Shown here piece after piece: positions 9,802 to 20,453 of a DNA stretch of 64,000 bases. Position 1 is the first letter of the stretch; the number at the start of each line of letters is the position of its first letter. Origin of the DNA: Orbaceae bacterium BiB (GTDB lineage Bacteria > Pseudomonadota > Gammaproteobacteria > Enterobacterales > Orbaceae). Under the pieces are notes generated by a model, which ran no database searches, was not told the origin of the DNA, and saw nothing but the letters and a program-made list of their open reading frames with translations. The position numbers were made by a program, and so were the translations under genes. The stretch lies in NCBI GenBank assembly GCA_036251205.1, contig CP133958.1:1302001-1366000 (forward strand), written 5' to 3'.

Positions 9802-9829
9802 ATCGCTATATTATTTTTTATATAACGAT
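9802..9829 (+). promoter_or_regulatory. ModE-type operator upstream of modA
   Basis: Inverted repeat ATCGCTATA-N10-TATAACGAT, fitting the known ModE pattern of CGnTATAT and ATATAACG half-sites. It ends 47 bases before the modA start, a position suited to molybdate-dependent repression of modABC. A ModE gene is present at 58678-59457. Confidence 0.8.
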
Positions 9830-9876
9830 TTACTAATAACTCTCGTATTGAACCAATACTTTAATAGGATTCTATA

Positions 9877-10635
9877 ATGAAAAAATTCTATCAACTCATT
9901 GTTGCGATTAGTGCATTATTTATTAGCCTAAGTGCATTTTCAGCTGAAAAGGTAACCGTATTTGCCGCAGCATCATTGACTAACGCGATGCAAGACATTA
10001 GTGCCGCATATCAAGAAACACATCCAGATAGTGATATTGTCTTCTCTTTTGCCTCTTCATCTGTACTTGCTAGACAGATTGAGCAAGGTGCCGCAGCAGA
10101 TATCTTTATGTCTGCAGATCAGAAATGGATGGATTATCTTATTGAACGCGATTTAGCGAAGAATAAAGAGACATTACTCAAAAATTCACTTGTACTAATC
10201 GCACCTTTATCATCAAAATTAGATCATGTAACCATTGATCGTAATACGGATTGGTCAACGATTCTGCCACAAAATGAAAAAATGGCAGTAGGGGATCCTG
10301 ATCATGTTCCTGCTGGGCTTTATGCAAAAGCATCACTAACTAACTTAGGCGTATTTGATAAATTAGAGCCTCAATTAGCTCCGGCCAGTAATGTTCGCGA
10401 TGCTTTAATGTTTGTCGAACGTGATGAGACCGTATTAGGTATCGTTTATAGTACTGATGCAAAAGTTAGTCAAAAAGTTAAAATTATTGGTGAGTTTCCA
10501 GCAGATAGCTTTGAAGCTATTGAATACCCAGTAACTTTATTAACAGATTCAGCTGCAGCAAAAGATTTCTACCAATTTTTGACAACACCTGAAGCAAAAG
10601 CTATTTTTGCTCAGTATGGTTTTGTTAACCAATGA
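9877..10635 (+). CDS. modA: Molybdate-binding periplasmic protein
   Basis: Captures molybdate (and tungstate) in the periplasm for ModBC. 252 residues with a signal peptide (MKKFYQLIVAISALFISL to about residue 23, cleavage after SAFSA). AAASLTNAMQDI and the anion-contacting FSFASSS region at about 52-58 match the ModA family, as does PAGLYAKASL. It is the first gene of modABC; its stop overlaps modB (ATGATA junction). The upstream ModE-type site implies repression when molybdate is plentiful. Confidence 0.96.
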   Translation: MKKFYQLIVAISALFISLSAFSAEKVTVFAAASLTNAMQDISAAYQETHPDSDIVFSFASSSVLARQIEQGAAADIFMSADQKWMDYLIERDLAKNKETLLKNSLVLIAPLSSKLDHVTIDRNTDWSTILPQNEKMAVGDPDHVPAGLYAKASLTNLGVFDKLEPQLAPASNVRDALMFVERDETVLGIVYSTDAKVSQKVKIIGEFPADSFEAIEYPVTLLTDSAAAKDFYQFLTTPEAKAIFAQYGFVNQ

Positions 10636-11321
10636 TATTGACTGCGTATGAGTGGCAAGTACTGTTATTAAGTTTAAAAATAGCAGTCGTCGCCATTACG
10701 TTTAGTTTACCTTTCGCAATCTTAGTCGCTTGGTTACTAGCTCGTTGTCAATTTTGGGGGAAATCGCTATTCGATAGTATTATTCATCTACCGTTAGTGC
10801 TTCCCCCCGTTGCATTAGGCTATCTGTTACTAATCACAATGGGTAGACGAGGAGTAGTAGGTCAATGGCTTTATCAAACCTTTGGAATCAGTTTTAGTTT
10901 AGATTGGAAAGGTGCTGCACTCGCCTCAGCAGTTGTTGCATTCCCTTTGGTCGTTCGTTCGATTAGACTTGCTATTGAGTCGATTGATATTAGACTGGAA
11001 AATGTAGCAAGGACACTCGGTGCGGATAAAATGCGAGTATTTTTGACTATTACCCTCCCCCTTGCTTTTCCAGGTATTTTAATGGGCATTGTGCTAGGAT
11101 TTGCAAGATGTTTAGGTGAATTTGGTGCAACCATCACCTTTGTATCGAATATTAAAGGGGAAACTCGAACAATTCCTTTAGCTATGTATACTTATCTACA
11201 AACCCCTAATGGTGAATATGCAGCTATGCGTTTATGTATAATATCTATCGTATTAGCATTAATCGCGCTAATTGCTTCTGAATGGTTAAACCGTTGGCAC
11301 AAAAAGAAACTAGCGGGGTAA
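10632..11321 (+). CDS. modB: Molybdate ABC transporter permease
   Basis: Inner-membrane channel subunit of the molybdate importer. 229 residues, equal to E. coli ModB, with five to six hydrophobic helices. The cytoplasmic EAA loop that docks to the ATPase reads ENVARTLGADKMRVFLTITLP, followed by the typical GFARCLGEFGATITF. The start overlaps the modA stop by 4 bases and modC begins 2 bases after its stop, so translation is coupled. Confidence 0.96.
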   Translation: MILTAYEWQVLLLSLKIAVVAITFSLPFAILVAWLLARCQFWGKSLFDSIIHLPLVLPPVALGYLLLITMGRRGVVGQWLYQTFGISFSLDWKGAALASAVVAFPLVVRSIRLAIESIDIRLENVARTLGADKMRVFLTITLPLAFPGILMGIVLGFARCLGEFGATITFVSNIKGETRTIPLAMYTYLQTPNGEYAAMRLCIISIVLALIALIASEWLNRWHKKKLAG

Positions 11322-11323
11322 AC

Positions 11324-12004
11324 ATGTTACACATTGATGTTACTAAAAAACTCTCATCTTTTACCTTCTCATTTAATCAAGCTATTGATTTTGAAGGGAT
11401 AACTGCCATATTAGGCATTTCGGGTTCAGGGAAATCAACACTCATTAATTTACTGAATGGTTTAATTAAGCCCGACAGCGGTAAAATCATACTCAATGGT
11501 ACAACACTAGTAGATACGTCTAATAACCGATTTTTATCAGCGCAACAGCGCCATATTGGTACAGTATTTCAAGATCCGCTACTATTCCCACACTATAAAG
11601 TCATCACTAATCTTAAGTATGGTATTCATAAAAAGATGGAAGAGCGCTTTGATGAAATTGTTAAAGTACTCAATATTAGCCATTTACTGAGTCGCTACCC
11701 GGCCATGTTATCTGGTGGTGAAAAGCAGCGTGTTGCAATTGGACGAGCGCTCTTGACTAATCCACAACTACTATTAATGGATGAACCGCTATCAGCATTA
11801 GATATGCCTAGGAAAAAAGAGCTAATTAACTACATTCAACATCTGGTCAACGAAATTAAGATTCCAATTATTTACGTTACTCATAATATTAATGAAGTTA
11901 AAAGACTCGCGAATAAAGTAGCGATTATTGAACAAGGTAAGTTATATGATTACGGTGATACAGCGCAGATATTGCAGAGTGACTATTTAAAAGAGTGGCT
12001 GTAA
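11324..12004 (+). CDS. modC: Molybdate ABC transporter ATPase, short form lacking the Mop domain
   Basis: ATPase driving ModB. From ATG at 11324 (MLHIDVTKKL, ribosome site GCGGGG) it has 226 residues: Walker A GISGSGKST at 31-39, signature LSGGEKQ at 129-135, Walker B LLLMDEP at 149-155, and the H-loop THNINEV. E. coli ModC is 352 residues; the C-terminal molybdate-binding Mop/TOBE domain is absent here, and the 86 bases before mukB leave no room for it. Allosteric shut-off by bound molybdate is therefore probably lost, leaving control to ModE (inference). Confidence 0.93.
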   Translation: MLHIDVTKKLSSFTFSFNQAIDFEGITAILGISGSGKSTLINLLNGLIKPDSGKIILNGTTLVDTSNNRFLSAQQRHIGTVFQDPLLFPHYKVITNLKYGIHKKMEERFDEIVKVLNISHLLSRYPAMLSGGEKQRVAIGRALLTNPQLLLMDEPLSALDMPRKKELINYIQHLVNEIKIPIIYVTHNINEVKRLANKVAIIEQGKLYDYGDTAQILQSDYLKEWL

Positions 12005-12038
12005 TATGATTAATGTAGTGATTATTTAGTGATAAAAA

Positions 12039-12066
12039 AATGGGATATCCAAAATATCCCATTTAT
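12039..12066. terminator. Bidirectional terminator between modC and mukB
   Basis: AATGGGATAT (12039-12048) pairs with ATATCCCATT (12054-12063) with a short loop, flanked by A7 on the left and TTATAAAT on the right, between two convergent operons. Confidence 0.75.
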
Positions 12067-12090
12067 AAATATAACAATTATCGTGTAATA

Positions 12091-15000
12091 TTAGGCAAAA
12101 CCTTTCAATCCAACGACATGAACAAATTCATTGTTATTCACCACTTTTCGCACTAATTTATAAGTCGTTCCTTTCTCTGGACTAATGTTTTCTGGTGCTG
12201 CAATAATTAATTGCATTTCCAGCTTATCACACAGTTCAAATAAGGTTGCAATTGATTTTGCATCTAAACGGGCCGCTTCATCAAGGAATAATAGACGACA
12301 TGGCACTACATCTTTACTACGTAAGCGTTTAGACTCTTCTTCCCAGCTTTGAATAACCATTAAAAGAATCGACATACCGGTACCGATCGCTTCACCCGTT
12401 GATAATGCACCACTTTCAGCACGTAACCAACCATCAGCACCACGATTAACCTCAACATCTAGTTCAAGGTAGTTACGATAATCAAGTAACTCTTCACCAA
12501 TCGTTTGTGCGGTACGTTGCCCCATATCAATTTGTGGATTCAGACGTTGATAAAGTTTAGCTAATGCTTCTGAGAAGGTGATACGATTGTTACTAAATAG
12601 ATCTTGATGATCATCATGCTGTTCAGCTAGTGCACTTAACAACGTTGAATGTGCTTCTCGAATTGTCACATTTAAGCGAACACCATTTACTTGACCAAAT
12701 GCCACCGCTTGTAAACCTTGGTTTAACATACGAATACGGTTTTGCTCACGCTGAATAGTTTTACGAATAATATTCGCCACACTCTTAGAACTAATCGCTA
12801 ACTGCTGTTCTCGTGATGTTAGCTCTTCAGTTAAACGTGATAACTCAATCTCCATCTGTTCAATGGCTTCAATTGGATCATCTGTTTTAACAATATCTTG
12901 GCGAATACGTTCACGAAGATGATGATAAACAGCAATATAGAACTGAATTTTACGTTCAGGTCGTTTTGGATCTTCCGATAAACGCAGTACATCGCGTAAA
13001 TGTTCATTATCAGCAACAGCTTGTCTTAAGGAACCGAGCGCTTTATCCGACATAGAACGTAACTCATCAGCACTTAAATAAGCCAGTTCACGGCGGTGTA
13101 ACCGACGCTCAACACTATTATCTTTAACCAAACGTAAAACAATACACCAACCAATTTTTGCTTGAACGACTTGTTCACGTTGCATCTGATAATCTTTTTC
13201 AACCTGGCGTAAACGTTTTTGTAGCTGGGTCATTTCATTTTCACACATCACTAACTGTTTCTCTAATGATGTACAAATTTGACGATTTTGATTTACTTTT
13301 TGGTGAATTTCATCACGACGTAAACGTGCACGCTCTTCCGTAACAGCATCAGCTTTAACACCAATTTGCTCAATCTCTTTTTTCAAATCATTAAGCATAT
13401 CTCGTTTGGTTTCAAAGGCGCTTTTCAGTGATGTGAAAGTTTGATTATATTGATTATACTGTTCTTGATATTGACGCATTTTATTACGTGCATCAGTACG
13501 TTCTCTTTCAACGGTCTCTAAGCGCTTACGCAATTTCTCATTAAGATCTGAATTTTCGCCAAGCATCCCTTGTGAATCGGTATAACTAAAATGAGCTCGA
13601 CGCTGCATCACTTCGGTTAGCGCAAAAAGTTGCTGCTTAATTTCACGTTGTTTTAACTTAACCACACTATACTGCTGCTGTAAGCTTTCATTCTGTTGCG
13701 GATCACTTTGCAATACATTGACTAACGGTTCTAGTTCAGTAATCACTTTTTGATTTTTGTTCACATAGCTTTGTGCCTCTTGTGCAAAAGCTAATTGTTC
13801 ACGCAACTCATCAACACGATCAGCTAGCTCATCATCGGCGAGTAGGTGTAAATGAGCATTCAACTTATTAAGCAAAGCAAGCTGTTCTTTTAAATCAATA
13901 ACTTGTTGCTGATTTTGCTTATCAACGGTATGTTGATTATTGAGCTCTCGCTCAATTTCGTTACGTCTTGTTGATAATTTTTGACTTTCAGCTTCAGGAT
14001 CAGCCTCAAATGCGACCCCTAAATATTGACCAATAAATTGACTAAAGTTTTGTTCAATACGTTGAACTTTCTGTAAATCAAAAGATAGATTAGCATAACG
14101 TTCATGCAATACATCTCGCTCATCAGTCAACTTATCTAAATGCTTTTCTCGCGCCGCTTTACCAAACAGTGGAACTTGTGGAAAACGAGAATAGCGCCAC
14201 TGACGATCACCGGATTTAACCAGTACAGCATTAGTTAACTCTTCACTTTCAAAAACACTATCGTCAAATGATGCCGGATCTCCTTCGATAAAATAGAGAT
14301 CATCAGGACAATCCTCTAAATTATCTAACTGTTCTTTAACTTTTGATAAGTCAGGAACAACAATCCCCTGTCTTGATGGTCCATACAATGCAGAGAAAAA
14401 CGGCGCATCTTCAATCGTAACATCTTCATAAATTTCCGATAGCAACACACCATTAAAACGCTCAGCAAGATTACTTAAACGGCTATCATCAGCACCATTA
14501 GGTTGACTTAATTGCGTAATTTGTTCATCAAGTTGATCACGGCGAGCAATAACACGATCACGATCAACGGTATATTGCCGCTCTTGCTCAAGCAGCTTTT
14601 GCATATATTCAGTGACTTGCTGACTCGTAGCTAGTGGCGCATCCACTTGCTCACGCAACGCAATTAAAGCATCTTGTGCTTTTAACCAATTTGGTGCTTT
14701 TTGACGATATTCAGCGATTTTACTTTGAATTTGTTCAAGTTCTTGCCTAATAGCAATACGCTTTTCACTCGACTCACCGGCAATTGCTGCATTTTCATCT
14801 AAAGTCTCTTCTAAAGTCTGTTTCAGTTCATCAAGATCTTCATAACCGACTTTTCGACCAATACGTTTACAGAACTGATTTAATAACTCTTGAGCCTCTT
14901 GCTGTTCAAAGAAACGTTGTTCAAGTTCATCAAGTTGTAACTGTAAATTGTGTGCCATCTGTGCTTGATAACTTTGTGATGGCCACGTTTTTAGCGTATT

Positions 15001-16497
15001 ACGAGCGGCCTGCCAAGCATCGCTACGAGTTACATCACCAACTAATTTAACCACTAATTGATATGCACGTTCAAATTGATTTACGGCTGCATCGGCAACG
15101 CTTAGTTTTTGCTCCAACTGTAGAACAGTTTCAGTAATTTCAGCTTCTTTTTCAGTAAAAACGGCTAAGTATTCTTCAGCATCCTCGGTTATCAACTGCG
15201 GTAACTGACACAGTTTTTTAGCATTTTCTAGTGCTTGTAATGCCTGTTGATACTGGATTGCACGGGTTTGTTGTACATCCAGTGCTTGTTGATAATCGGC
15301 TAACTGGGTTTTGATCTCATCAACTTCTTGTTCGGTTGCCTCTGCACGTTCTTGGTAAGTCAAATATTGTTCATTAGCCTGTTCAACAATTTCAGCTTGT
15401 TCTGTTAATTTTTCATTTAACTCATCAATATCAACCTGATAGTGATCAATCTTCTCTTGTTGTCTAAAGGCTGTTTGCACTAAATTAAGGTGGTCGTTAG
15501 CCGATTGATAATCTAACTCTAAACCAGACTGAGCTTCACTATTTTCTTGTAGCTCTTTAGCCATTTCAATATGACGATATTGATTATCAATAAGCTGTTG
15601 CTTAGTATTAAAGAGTTCACGACGTAAACCTAAAGCCGATTCAATATGCACTCGTCGATCATTAGCATGGCGCATATAATCGGCTGCAACATAATTGGTT
15701 GACTCAGTAATAAGATGTTTAAAGAGATCACGATCAGATTGTGTTACTCGAATCGCTTCAAGGGTCATACGATTTTCGCGAAGAGCAGCCTCCATATCCT
15801 GGAATGCTTTACGCACACCACTATTTTCAGGCAATAAATAATCACGCAATGAACGGGTGATCGCACTTGAGATACCACCATATAACGATGCTTCAATCAA
15901 ACGATAGTATTTGCTACGATCCGATGATGAACGTAATCGTTTTGGTAATACGCCAAAATCAAACATCACTGAATGATAATCACTGATTGAATTAAACTGC
16001 TTAAAAATTACACCATCAATATTTTCTAATTTATCTTTTAGCTCAGCTAATGACAAAATACGTGCTTGTCTATCATCTAAACGTTCTGTCACTAATTCAG
16101 TTGGTGATAAGCTAATTTCCGCACCTTGGATAATAAAAGGTTTGATATCAACTTTTTTATCTCTACCAGCAATTTGCTGTAAACGAACACCGCAGATAAT
16201 CCGCTGATTACGCGAGTTAATCACATCAAGCATTGAATAACAGGTTCCGGGACGAAGTTTACCATGCAAACCTTTATCTCTAGAACCTCCAGTTGCACCG
16301 GCTTCAGTGGTGTTTCTAAAATGTAATAATGTTAAATCGGGTATCAATGCCGTAACAAACGCCGCCATAGTTGTCGATTTACCTGCTCCGTTTCCACCAG
16401 ATAAGGTCGTAACGAGCTGATCGAGTTCAAATGTACGAGCAAAAAAACCGTTCCAGTTAACTAACGTTAATGAGTGAAATTTTCCATGACCTATCAT
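12091..16497 (-). CDS. mukB: Chromosome partition protein MukB
   Basis: SMC-like condensin subunit that extrudes and compacts the chromosome together with MukE and MukF. 1468 residues (E. coli 1486). The ATPase head is split: Walker [10 protein letters not shown] at 33-41 near the N-terminus; the signature [12 protein letters not shown] and Walker [12 protein letters not shown] near the C-terminus. Between them run long Gln/Glu-rich coiled coils around a hinge (about residues 640-800). It starts 2 bases after mukE stops. The many short reading frames antisense to it are shadows. Confidence 0.98.
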   Translation of the reverse strand: MIGHGKFHSLTLVNWNGFFARTFELDQLVTTLSGGNGAGKSTTMAAFVTALIPDLTLLHFRNTTEAGATGGSRDKGLHGKLRPGTCYSMLDVINSRNQRIICGVRLQQIAGRDKKVDIKPFIIQGAEISLSPTELVTERLDDRQARILSLAELKDKLENIDGVIFKQFNSISDYHSVMFDFGVLPKRLRSSSDRSKYYRLIEASLYGGISSAITRSLRDYLLPENSGVRKAFQDMEAALRENRMTLEAIRVTQSDRDLFKHLITESTNYVAADYMRHANDRRVHIESALGLRRELFNTKQQLIDNQYRHIEMAKELQENSEAQSGLELDYQSANDHLNLVQTAFRQQEKIDHYQVDIDELNEKLTEQAEIVEQANEQYLTYQERAEATEQEVDEIKTQLADYQQALDVQQTRAIQYQQALQALENAKKLCQLPQLITEDAEEYLAVFTEKEAEITETVLQLEQKLSVADAAVNQFERAYQLVVKLVGDVTRSDAWQAARNTLKTWPSQSYQAQMAHNLQLQLDELEQRFFEQQEAQELLNQFCKRIGRKVGYEDLDELKQTLEETLDENAAIAGESSEKRIAIRQELEQIQSKIAEYRQKAPNWLKAQDALIALREQVDAPLATSQQVTEYMQKLLEQERQYTVDRDRVIARRDQLDEQITQLSQPNGADDSRLSNLAERFNGVLLSEIYEDVTIEDAPFFSALYGPSRQGIVVPDLSKVKEQLDNLEDCPDDLYFIEGDPASFDDSVFESEELTNAVLVKSGDRQWRYSRFPQVPLFGKAAREKHLDKLTDERDVLHERYANLSFDLQKVQRIEQNFSQFIGQYLGVAFEADPEAESQKLSTRRNEIERELNNQHTVDKQNQQQVIDLKEQLALLNKLNAHLHLLADDELADRVDELREQLAFAQEAQSYVNKNQKVITELEPLVNVLQSDPQQNESLQQQYSVVKLKQREIKQQLFALTEVMQRRAHFSYTDSQGMLGENSDLNEKLRKRLETVERERTDARNKMRQYQEQYNQYNQTFTSLKSAFETKRDMLNDLKKEIEQIGVKADAVTEERARLRRDEIHQKVNQNRQICTSLEKQLVMCENEMTQLQKRLRQVEKDYQMQREQVVQAKIGWCIVLRLVKDNSVERRLHRRELAYLSADELRSMSDKALGSLRQAVADNEHLRDVLRLSEDPKRPERKIQFYIAVYHHLRERIRQDIVKTDDPIEAIEQMEIELSRLTEELTSREQQLAISSKSVANIIRKTIQREQNRIRMLNQGLQAVAFGQVNGVRLNVTIREAHSTLLSALAEQHDDHQDLFSNNRITFSEALAKLYQRLNPQIDMGQRTAQTIGEELLDYRNYLELDVEVNRGADGWLRAESGALSTGEAIGTGMSILLMVIQSWEEESKRLRSKDVVPCRLLFLDEAARLDAKSIATLFELCDKLEMQLIIAAPENISPEKGTTYKLVRKVVNNNEFVHVVGLKGFA

Positions 16498-16499
16498 AA

Positions 16500-17285
16500 C
16501 TATTCCTCTGTCTCCTCATTCACATCGTTATCTTCAACGTCGGCTAAAGAAAGTGATGATTCAATAGACATCGCTTCACCATCACGAATTAAACGCAATT
16601 GGGCCTCTTGCATATCATCACTACTACGTACGTCAGCACCAAAGCGGAAAATCGCCTCATTGATACGAAATTTGCTACTATCATTGCCCACAATAAAGAA
16701 CACCATTCCAAGTCGTCTTAAGCGATTAAGTGATGTTTTAACCTTATCATATAATTTTTGTTTATCTAAATCAGAGCCCGTTGAACGTTGGTTAACTAAT
16801 TTAAGTAATTTACTCTCATCAGCTAAAGAGATTAACTCTTCATGCAGCTCTTGTAACGTAAAAATCCCTTCATGCGCTAACCTTTCTGGGCTAAGGTATA
16901 GATAACAAAGAACTTTGCCGACCAACATATCAAGTTCTGATAGTACTGAACGTGGAATAAATGTCGTTGAACGTGGACGCAAATAAAAGAAACCTTCTGG
17001 TGCGCGAATCAACTCAACATTATAACGTCCATAAAATTGTTCCAGTTCTGGTTGAAAATCCATTAAAAAAGCGTGATTATCAAGTTCATCTAGACCTATA
17101 TGACGACCACTACGTAACAGACTATCTAACTCTGGAAATAATGGGTTGGCAATAGCCTGAGCCAGCTTAACTGGCATGTATTTATCGAGGGTTGCTTGAG
17201 AAGTACTGGCGATTCGCCCCATCACATCATTAAGTGCGGAATTATTCTCAAGTTCAAAATCTTCTTCAGTATGCATTGATGACAT
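16500..17285 (-). CDS. mukE: Chromosome partition protein MukE
   Basis: Winged-helix (kite) subunit that bridges MukF and MukB. The conserved body runs from [18 protein letters not shown] to [10 protein letters not shown] choose ATG at 17285 (AAGG ribosome site about 10 bases upstream), giving 261 residues; ATG at 17276 is possible. E. coli MukE has 225-234 residues, so this protein has an N-terminal extension of about 30 residues before the conserved MPVKLAQ. It overlaps the mukF end by 20 bases. The C-terminus is acidic ([11 protein letters not shown]). Confidence 0.95.
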   Translation of the reverse strand: MSSMHTEEDFELENNSALNDVMGRIASTSQATLDKYMPVKLAQAIANPLFPELDSLLRSGRHIGLDELDNHAFLMDFQPELEQFYGRYNVELIRAPEGFFYLRPRSTTFIPRSVLSELDMLVGKVLCYLYLSPERLAHEGIFTLQELHEELISLADESKLLKLVNQRSTGSDLDKQKLYDKVKTSLNRLRRLGMVFFIVGNDSSKFRINEAIFRFGADVRSSDDMQEAQLRLIRDGEAMSIESSLSLADVEDNDVNEETEE

Positions 17286-18588
17286 GTGCCTGTACCTTAG
17301 CTCCATAATCGTTAATTGGTTTCCATTGTGCAGGAATACCGGCTAAATCAGCATCAGCGACGCCTAAACGAATCGCTTGATCAATAAATAAACGTGCGAC
17401 ATCGAAATGTTGTTCACGTGGGAATTGTGCCAAATAACTACTAATAGCCTCTCCCATATCCAAAGGTCTTTGTTGCTCCTTAAACACCAATAAATTCTGT
17501 TCAATATGGGCAATAATATGCTCTTGAATATGTTCAATATCTTCAAACTCTAACTCAGTTGGTAACTCTCCCGTCACGTCCGTCTCTTGTAGCATAAGCT
17601 CTTCATCGCGCATATCAAGTAAACGTTCAGCATTAGCAAATGTTAATGTCCAAGGCGCATCAAAATAGCTTTGAATAGAACGACGTAGTCGCTGAGAAAA
17701 GACGCGATTTTTATCCAAATCTATCGCAGTTCGAATAAATTTATGCACATGACGATCATAACCGATCCACAAATCAATCGTTTGCTGACCCCATCCCATA
17801 ATCCGATCAAGTTTACCTTGTAAATCAATCACCACATTACTAATTTTGTCTAATGTAGGATCATTTAGAGTGGCATCTTGAATCAATAATAAGCTAGCTT
17901 GTAATTTGTCACCGGCAGCTTCCAGGGTATCTTGCAGTTCACGTAATGCGCCTGATGTTTCAGATAATAGACTTTCACAACTGGTGATTGCCGATTGCCA
18001 ATCTTGACTAAGGAGTGCTGCAATATTTTGCTTAACTTCAGTTTGTTGCTCATCCATAATACGTTGAGTCATATCAATACTGTCAAAAATTTCAGCAACT
18101 GAATATTTAAGAGGGGCAAAGACATTACGATGCCAGTGCAACTCATCTCCGCCTTCAAGCGCAGCATCAGCAGCACGTTTTAACTCTTGCGCCACAATTG
18201 ACAATTGAATAGAAAGACGTAATGACGAGAACTCACGCTGACGAATATAGTAGTCAGTAATGCCAATACCAAGAGGAGTAAGACGATAAATCGCCAACCC
18301 ATCAGTCATTTCACTGGTAAAGCGATTGATAAGTCGTTGACGGACTAAATCATTAATAGCGTTATTGGCCCTAACCGCAATAGTATCTTGACTCTGTGCA
18401 AAAATTTTACTGACATGGCGAAAAGCGTCGATAAGTTCCGCTTCACTCATTTCACCATCAAATCGTTCACCGTTTAACGCAGCTACTGCGAGCAAAAATG
18501 CGAGCCGTTCAGGCGGCAACGAAATGGAAAAATCATTCTTTTTTGCCCAAGAGACCAGTTCCGGCACTGATTGGGAAAAATCAGTCAT
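17266..18588 (-). CDS. mukF: Chromosome partition protein MukF
   Basis: Kleisin subunit of MukBEF that dimerises and joins the MukB heads. From ATG at 18588 ([19 protein letters not shown], ribosome site AGGATAACT) it has 440 residues, the same as E. coli; a further in-frame start at 18603 lacks support. The N-terminal winged helix is residues 1-110 or so, followed by a helical middle domain and a C-terminal winged helix that binds the MukB cap. It is first in mukF-mukE-mukB; the usual upstream cmoM (smtA) is missing here. Confidence 0.97.
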   Translation of the reverse strand: MTDFSQSVPELVSWAKKNDFSISLPPERLAFLLAVAALNGERFDGEMSEAELIDAFRHVSKIFAQSQDTIAVRANNAINDLVRQRLINRFTSEMTDGLAIYRLTPLGIGITDYYIRQREFSSLRLSIQLSIVAQELKRAADAALEGGDELHWHRNVFAPLKYSVAEIFDSIDMTQRIMDEQQTEVKQNIAALLSQDWQSAITSCESLLSETSGALRELQDTLEAAGDKLQASLLLIQDATLNDPTLDKISNVVIDLQGKLDRIMGWGQQTIDLWIGYDRHVHKFIRTAIDLDKNRVFSQRLRRSIQSYFDAPWTLTFANAERLLDMRDEELMLQETDVTGELPTELEFEDIEHIQEHIIAHIEQNLLVFKEQQRPLDMGEAISSYLAQFPREQHFDVARLFIDQAIRLGVADADLAGIPAQWKPINDYGAKVQAHVINAY

Positions 18589-18798
18589 AGTTATCCTTTC
18601 CAATACAAATCAATCTAATTTCGATTTAATGCAAATTATAATAATACAGTGACAAATACACTTCATTCACCAACTATTTATAAAATCGAAATTGTCTACA
18701 CGAGCCCTAACACAATTATCATGTTGCTAGAGCCAAAATATTGCCGATTATATAACAATTTGTCGTAAAATTGTATTGTTATTATTGAAGGAGCGGCA

Positions 18799-18906
18799 GT
18801 GATTATCGAACCAATAAAAAATACTTTTAAGCGTCAACCTTTACCTGATTTCTGGCTTATTTATCGGCGCTATAGTATGGCATCAGTGAGATATCAATCA
18901 AATTAA
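18799..18906 (+). CDS. Possible 35-residue small protein, unidentified
   Basis: GTG at 18799 is preceded by a very good ribosome site (AAGGAG, five bases away) in the roughly 430-base gap between mukF and the OsmC-like gene. The product would be basic and aromatic (…FKRQPLPDFWLIYRRYS…), with no signal peptide or clear membrane segment. Four bases after its stop begins the 23-base dispersed repeat. It could be a real small protein or the 5' remnant of a larger gene. I do not recognise it; apart from the repeat, the rest of the gap holds nothing I can name. Confidence 0.35.
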   Translation: MIIEPIKNTFKRQPLPDFWLIYRRYSMASVRYQSN

Positions 18907-18909
18907 TTA

Positions 18910-18932
18910 GTTATAATATTGCTGTAAGCTAT
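18910..18932. repeat. 23-base dispersed repeat, copy 1
   Basis: GTTATAATATTGCTG followed by TAAGCTAT; identical to the copy at 48840-48862. Similarity continues weakly downstream (ATAGTGTAAAA against CTAGTATAAAA). Both copies are intergenic. Confidence 0.75.
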
Positions 18933-19016
18933 GAATATAGTGTAAAAAACTCTCCATCACATTAAATTAAACCATCTAATGATCAGAAGAGTTGTAAAAA
19001 AACGTCTAGAGAAAAA

Positions 19017-19436
19017 CTAGTCTTGTTCTCTAATCTCGTAGGTATAACTCATTTTTGCTGTTTTACCTAACATAATAGAAGCACTGCAATACTTTTCTGA
19101 TGCTAATTTGATTGCTCTTTCCACTTCATCATTTTTAACCTGTTTACCCGTAATCACAATATGCAAATTGATGCGCGTATAGACTTTTGGTGAAGCTTCT
19201 GCTTGAGAGTAATCGATCTCGATCCATAAATCACGAACATCTTCTTTGGCTGTTTTTAAAATCGCAATAATATCATATGCCATACAACCCGCTGTCCCGT
19301 GTAGCAATAACTCCATTGGACGGGCTCCGCGGTTACGTCCGCCATGCTCCGTACCGCCATCCATAACCAGTGTATGACCACTCGCTGTTTCACCAAGAAA
19401 ACACAGCTCATCAACCCACTTTAAACGATCTTTCAT
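19017..19436 (-). CDS. OsmC-family protein (YhfA-like)
   Basis: 139-residue OsmC/Ohr fold protein close to E. coli YhfA (134 residues): VKWVDELCFLGE-like start, SGHTLVMDGG, RPMELLLHGTAGCMAYDI and EKYCSASIMLGKTA. OsmC and Ohr proteins reduce organic peroxides with two cysteines; here Cys at GTAGCMA and at EKYCSA occupy those places, but YhfA's own substrate is not known. Single gene with an AGGAGCT ribosome site; upstream is a short AT-rich spacer. Confidence 0.85.
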   Translation of the reverse strand: MKDRLKWVDELCFLGETASGHTLVMDGGTEHGGRNRGARPMELLLHGTAGCMAYDIIAILKTAKEDVRDLWIEIDYSQAEASPKVYTRINLHIVITGKQVKNDEVERAIKLASEKYCSASIMLGKTAKMSYTYEIREQD

Positions 19437-19533
19437 ACTATAGCTCCTAAAAATATAAGATAAAATTTACCCCATTTTAGTTTGTTTAGTGAATAAAATC
19501 ACTGGCTAAATGCGTGAAATTATACTAAAAAAC

Positions 19534-20355
19534 TTAATCAACCTCGATACTTAAACCGACGCCAACCTCATGAATAGGTATCATTTTATTAATTTCAGCT
19601 TTAGCCATAAACGAAACACAGTGACATGGATACAAATTATCAATCCCATTTTGCACAAAATAGTTGATGGTTTTTGTTAATTGCTCTGATGCTTCAAATA
19701 AATGAAAGCCACCAATAATGCCAATAATACGTTGCTCATTACAAACTTGCTTAGCATATTCGACAATATTACAAATACCGCTATGAGAACAGCCCGTAAT
19801 AATGAATAATCCTTTATCATTTTGATACACTAATGCTGAATCATCCATCACATAATCGGTACCAAGATAACGATGTTCTTCATCAAAAATAGAACCAAAG
19901 CCTTGCCGAATTTCAAATTGGTTTGATACTGGAATTTCACCTAGAAAAGTAATATTAGCACTAATTTTGATAGGTGCCTTTGAGAGCTGTAAGTGGCTCA
20001 TTTTGGCTAGTTCTAATTGATTAAATGGAGCCCCAATTGAGAGATTGTCAATCGTTTTGGCATAGAAAGCATCAGGATGAGCAACAATTTTAACGGGAGA
20101 TAAATCTATCACATCCGCTAAATATTTGAGCCCTCGGGTATGATCGTTATGACCATGAGAGATGGCAATCGTGCGAATTGATGCTAAATCAATATCAAGT
20201 AGCTGGGCATTTTTAATAAATATATCAGAGTAACCAACATCAAGTAATAATCGATCATCACCATCTTCAATATAGTAACAAACACCAGGTTCACCCAAAT
20301 AATACTGGTCAATTAACGTATTATTATCAACGAGTACAACAAGTTTCATAGTCAT
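19534..20355 (-). CDS. Metallo-beta-lactamase-fold hydrolase
   Basis: About 273 residues. The metal-binding motif SHGHNDH (HxHxDH) is at 66-72; a third ligand region, TGCSHSGICN, and GGFHLF follow in the C-terminal half. The pattern (LLLDVGYSDIFIKNA, HGHNDHTRGL, CSHSGI) is that of the MBL subgroup annotated as 7,8-dihydropterin-6-yl-methyl-aminobenzene-phosphate-synthase-like proteins in bacteria, where the true substrate is unknown. ATG at 20355 or 20349 are both possible. It diverges from the HD-hydrolase gene over a dyad. Confidence 0.8.
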   Translation of the reverse strand: MTMKLVVLVDNNTLIDQYYLGEPGVCYYIEDGDDRLLLDVGYSDIFIKNAQLLDIDLASIRTIAISHGHNDHTRGLKYLADVIDLSPVKIVAHPDAFYAKTIDNLSIGAPFNQLELAKMSHLQLSKAPIKISANITFLGEIPVSNQFEIRQGFGSIFDEEHRYLGTDYVMDDSALVYQNDKGLFIITGCSHSGICNIVEYAKQVCNEQRIIGIIGGFHLFEASEQLTKTINYFVQNGIDNLYPCHCVSFMAKAEINKMIPIHEVGVGLSIEVD

Positions 20356-20397
20356 CCCATGTACAAATATGTTTCATCCAAAATAGTCATTATAGTG

Positions 20398-20416
20398 TAT
20401 ACTCAAGCGGAGTATA
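20398..20416. promoter_or_regulatory. Perfect dyad between the MBL and HD genes
   Basis: TATACTC-AAGCG-GAGTATA, two perfect 7-bp arms, centred between the divergent starts. Likely a regulator's operator; I cannot match it to a known factor. It is followed by a 13-codon reading frame (ATG at 20419, stop overlapping the HD start) with GGAG upstream, which might couple translation. Confidence 0.45.
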
Positions 20417-20453
20417 TTATGACCTATTTTTTAAATCCAATGGATAAAATGTT

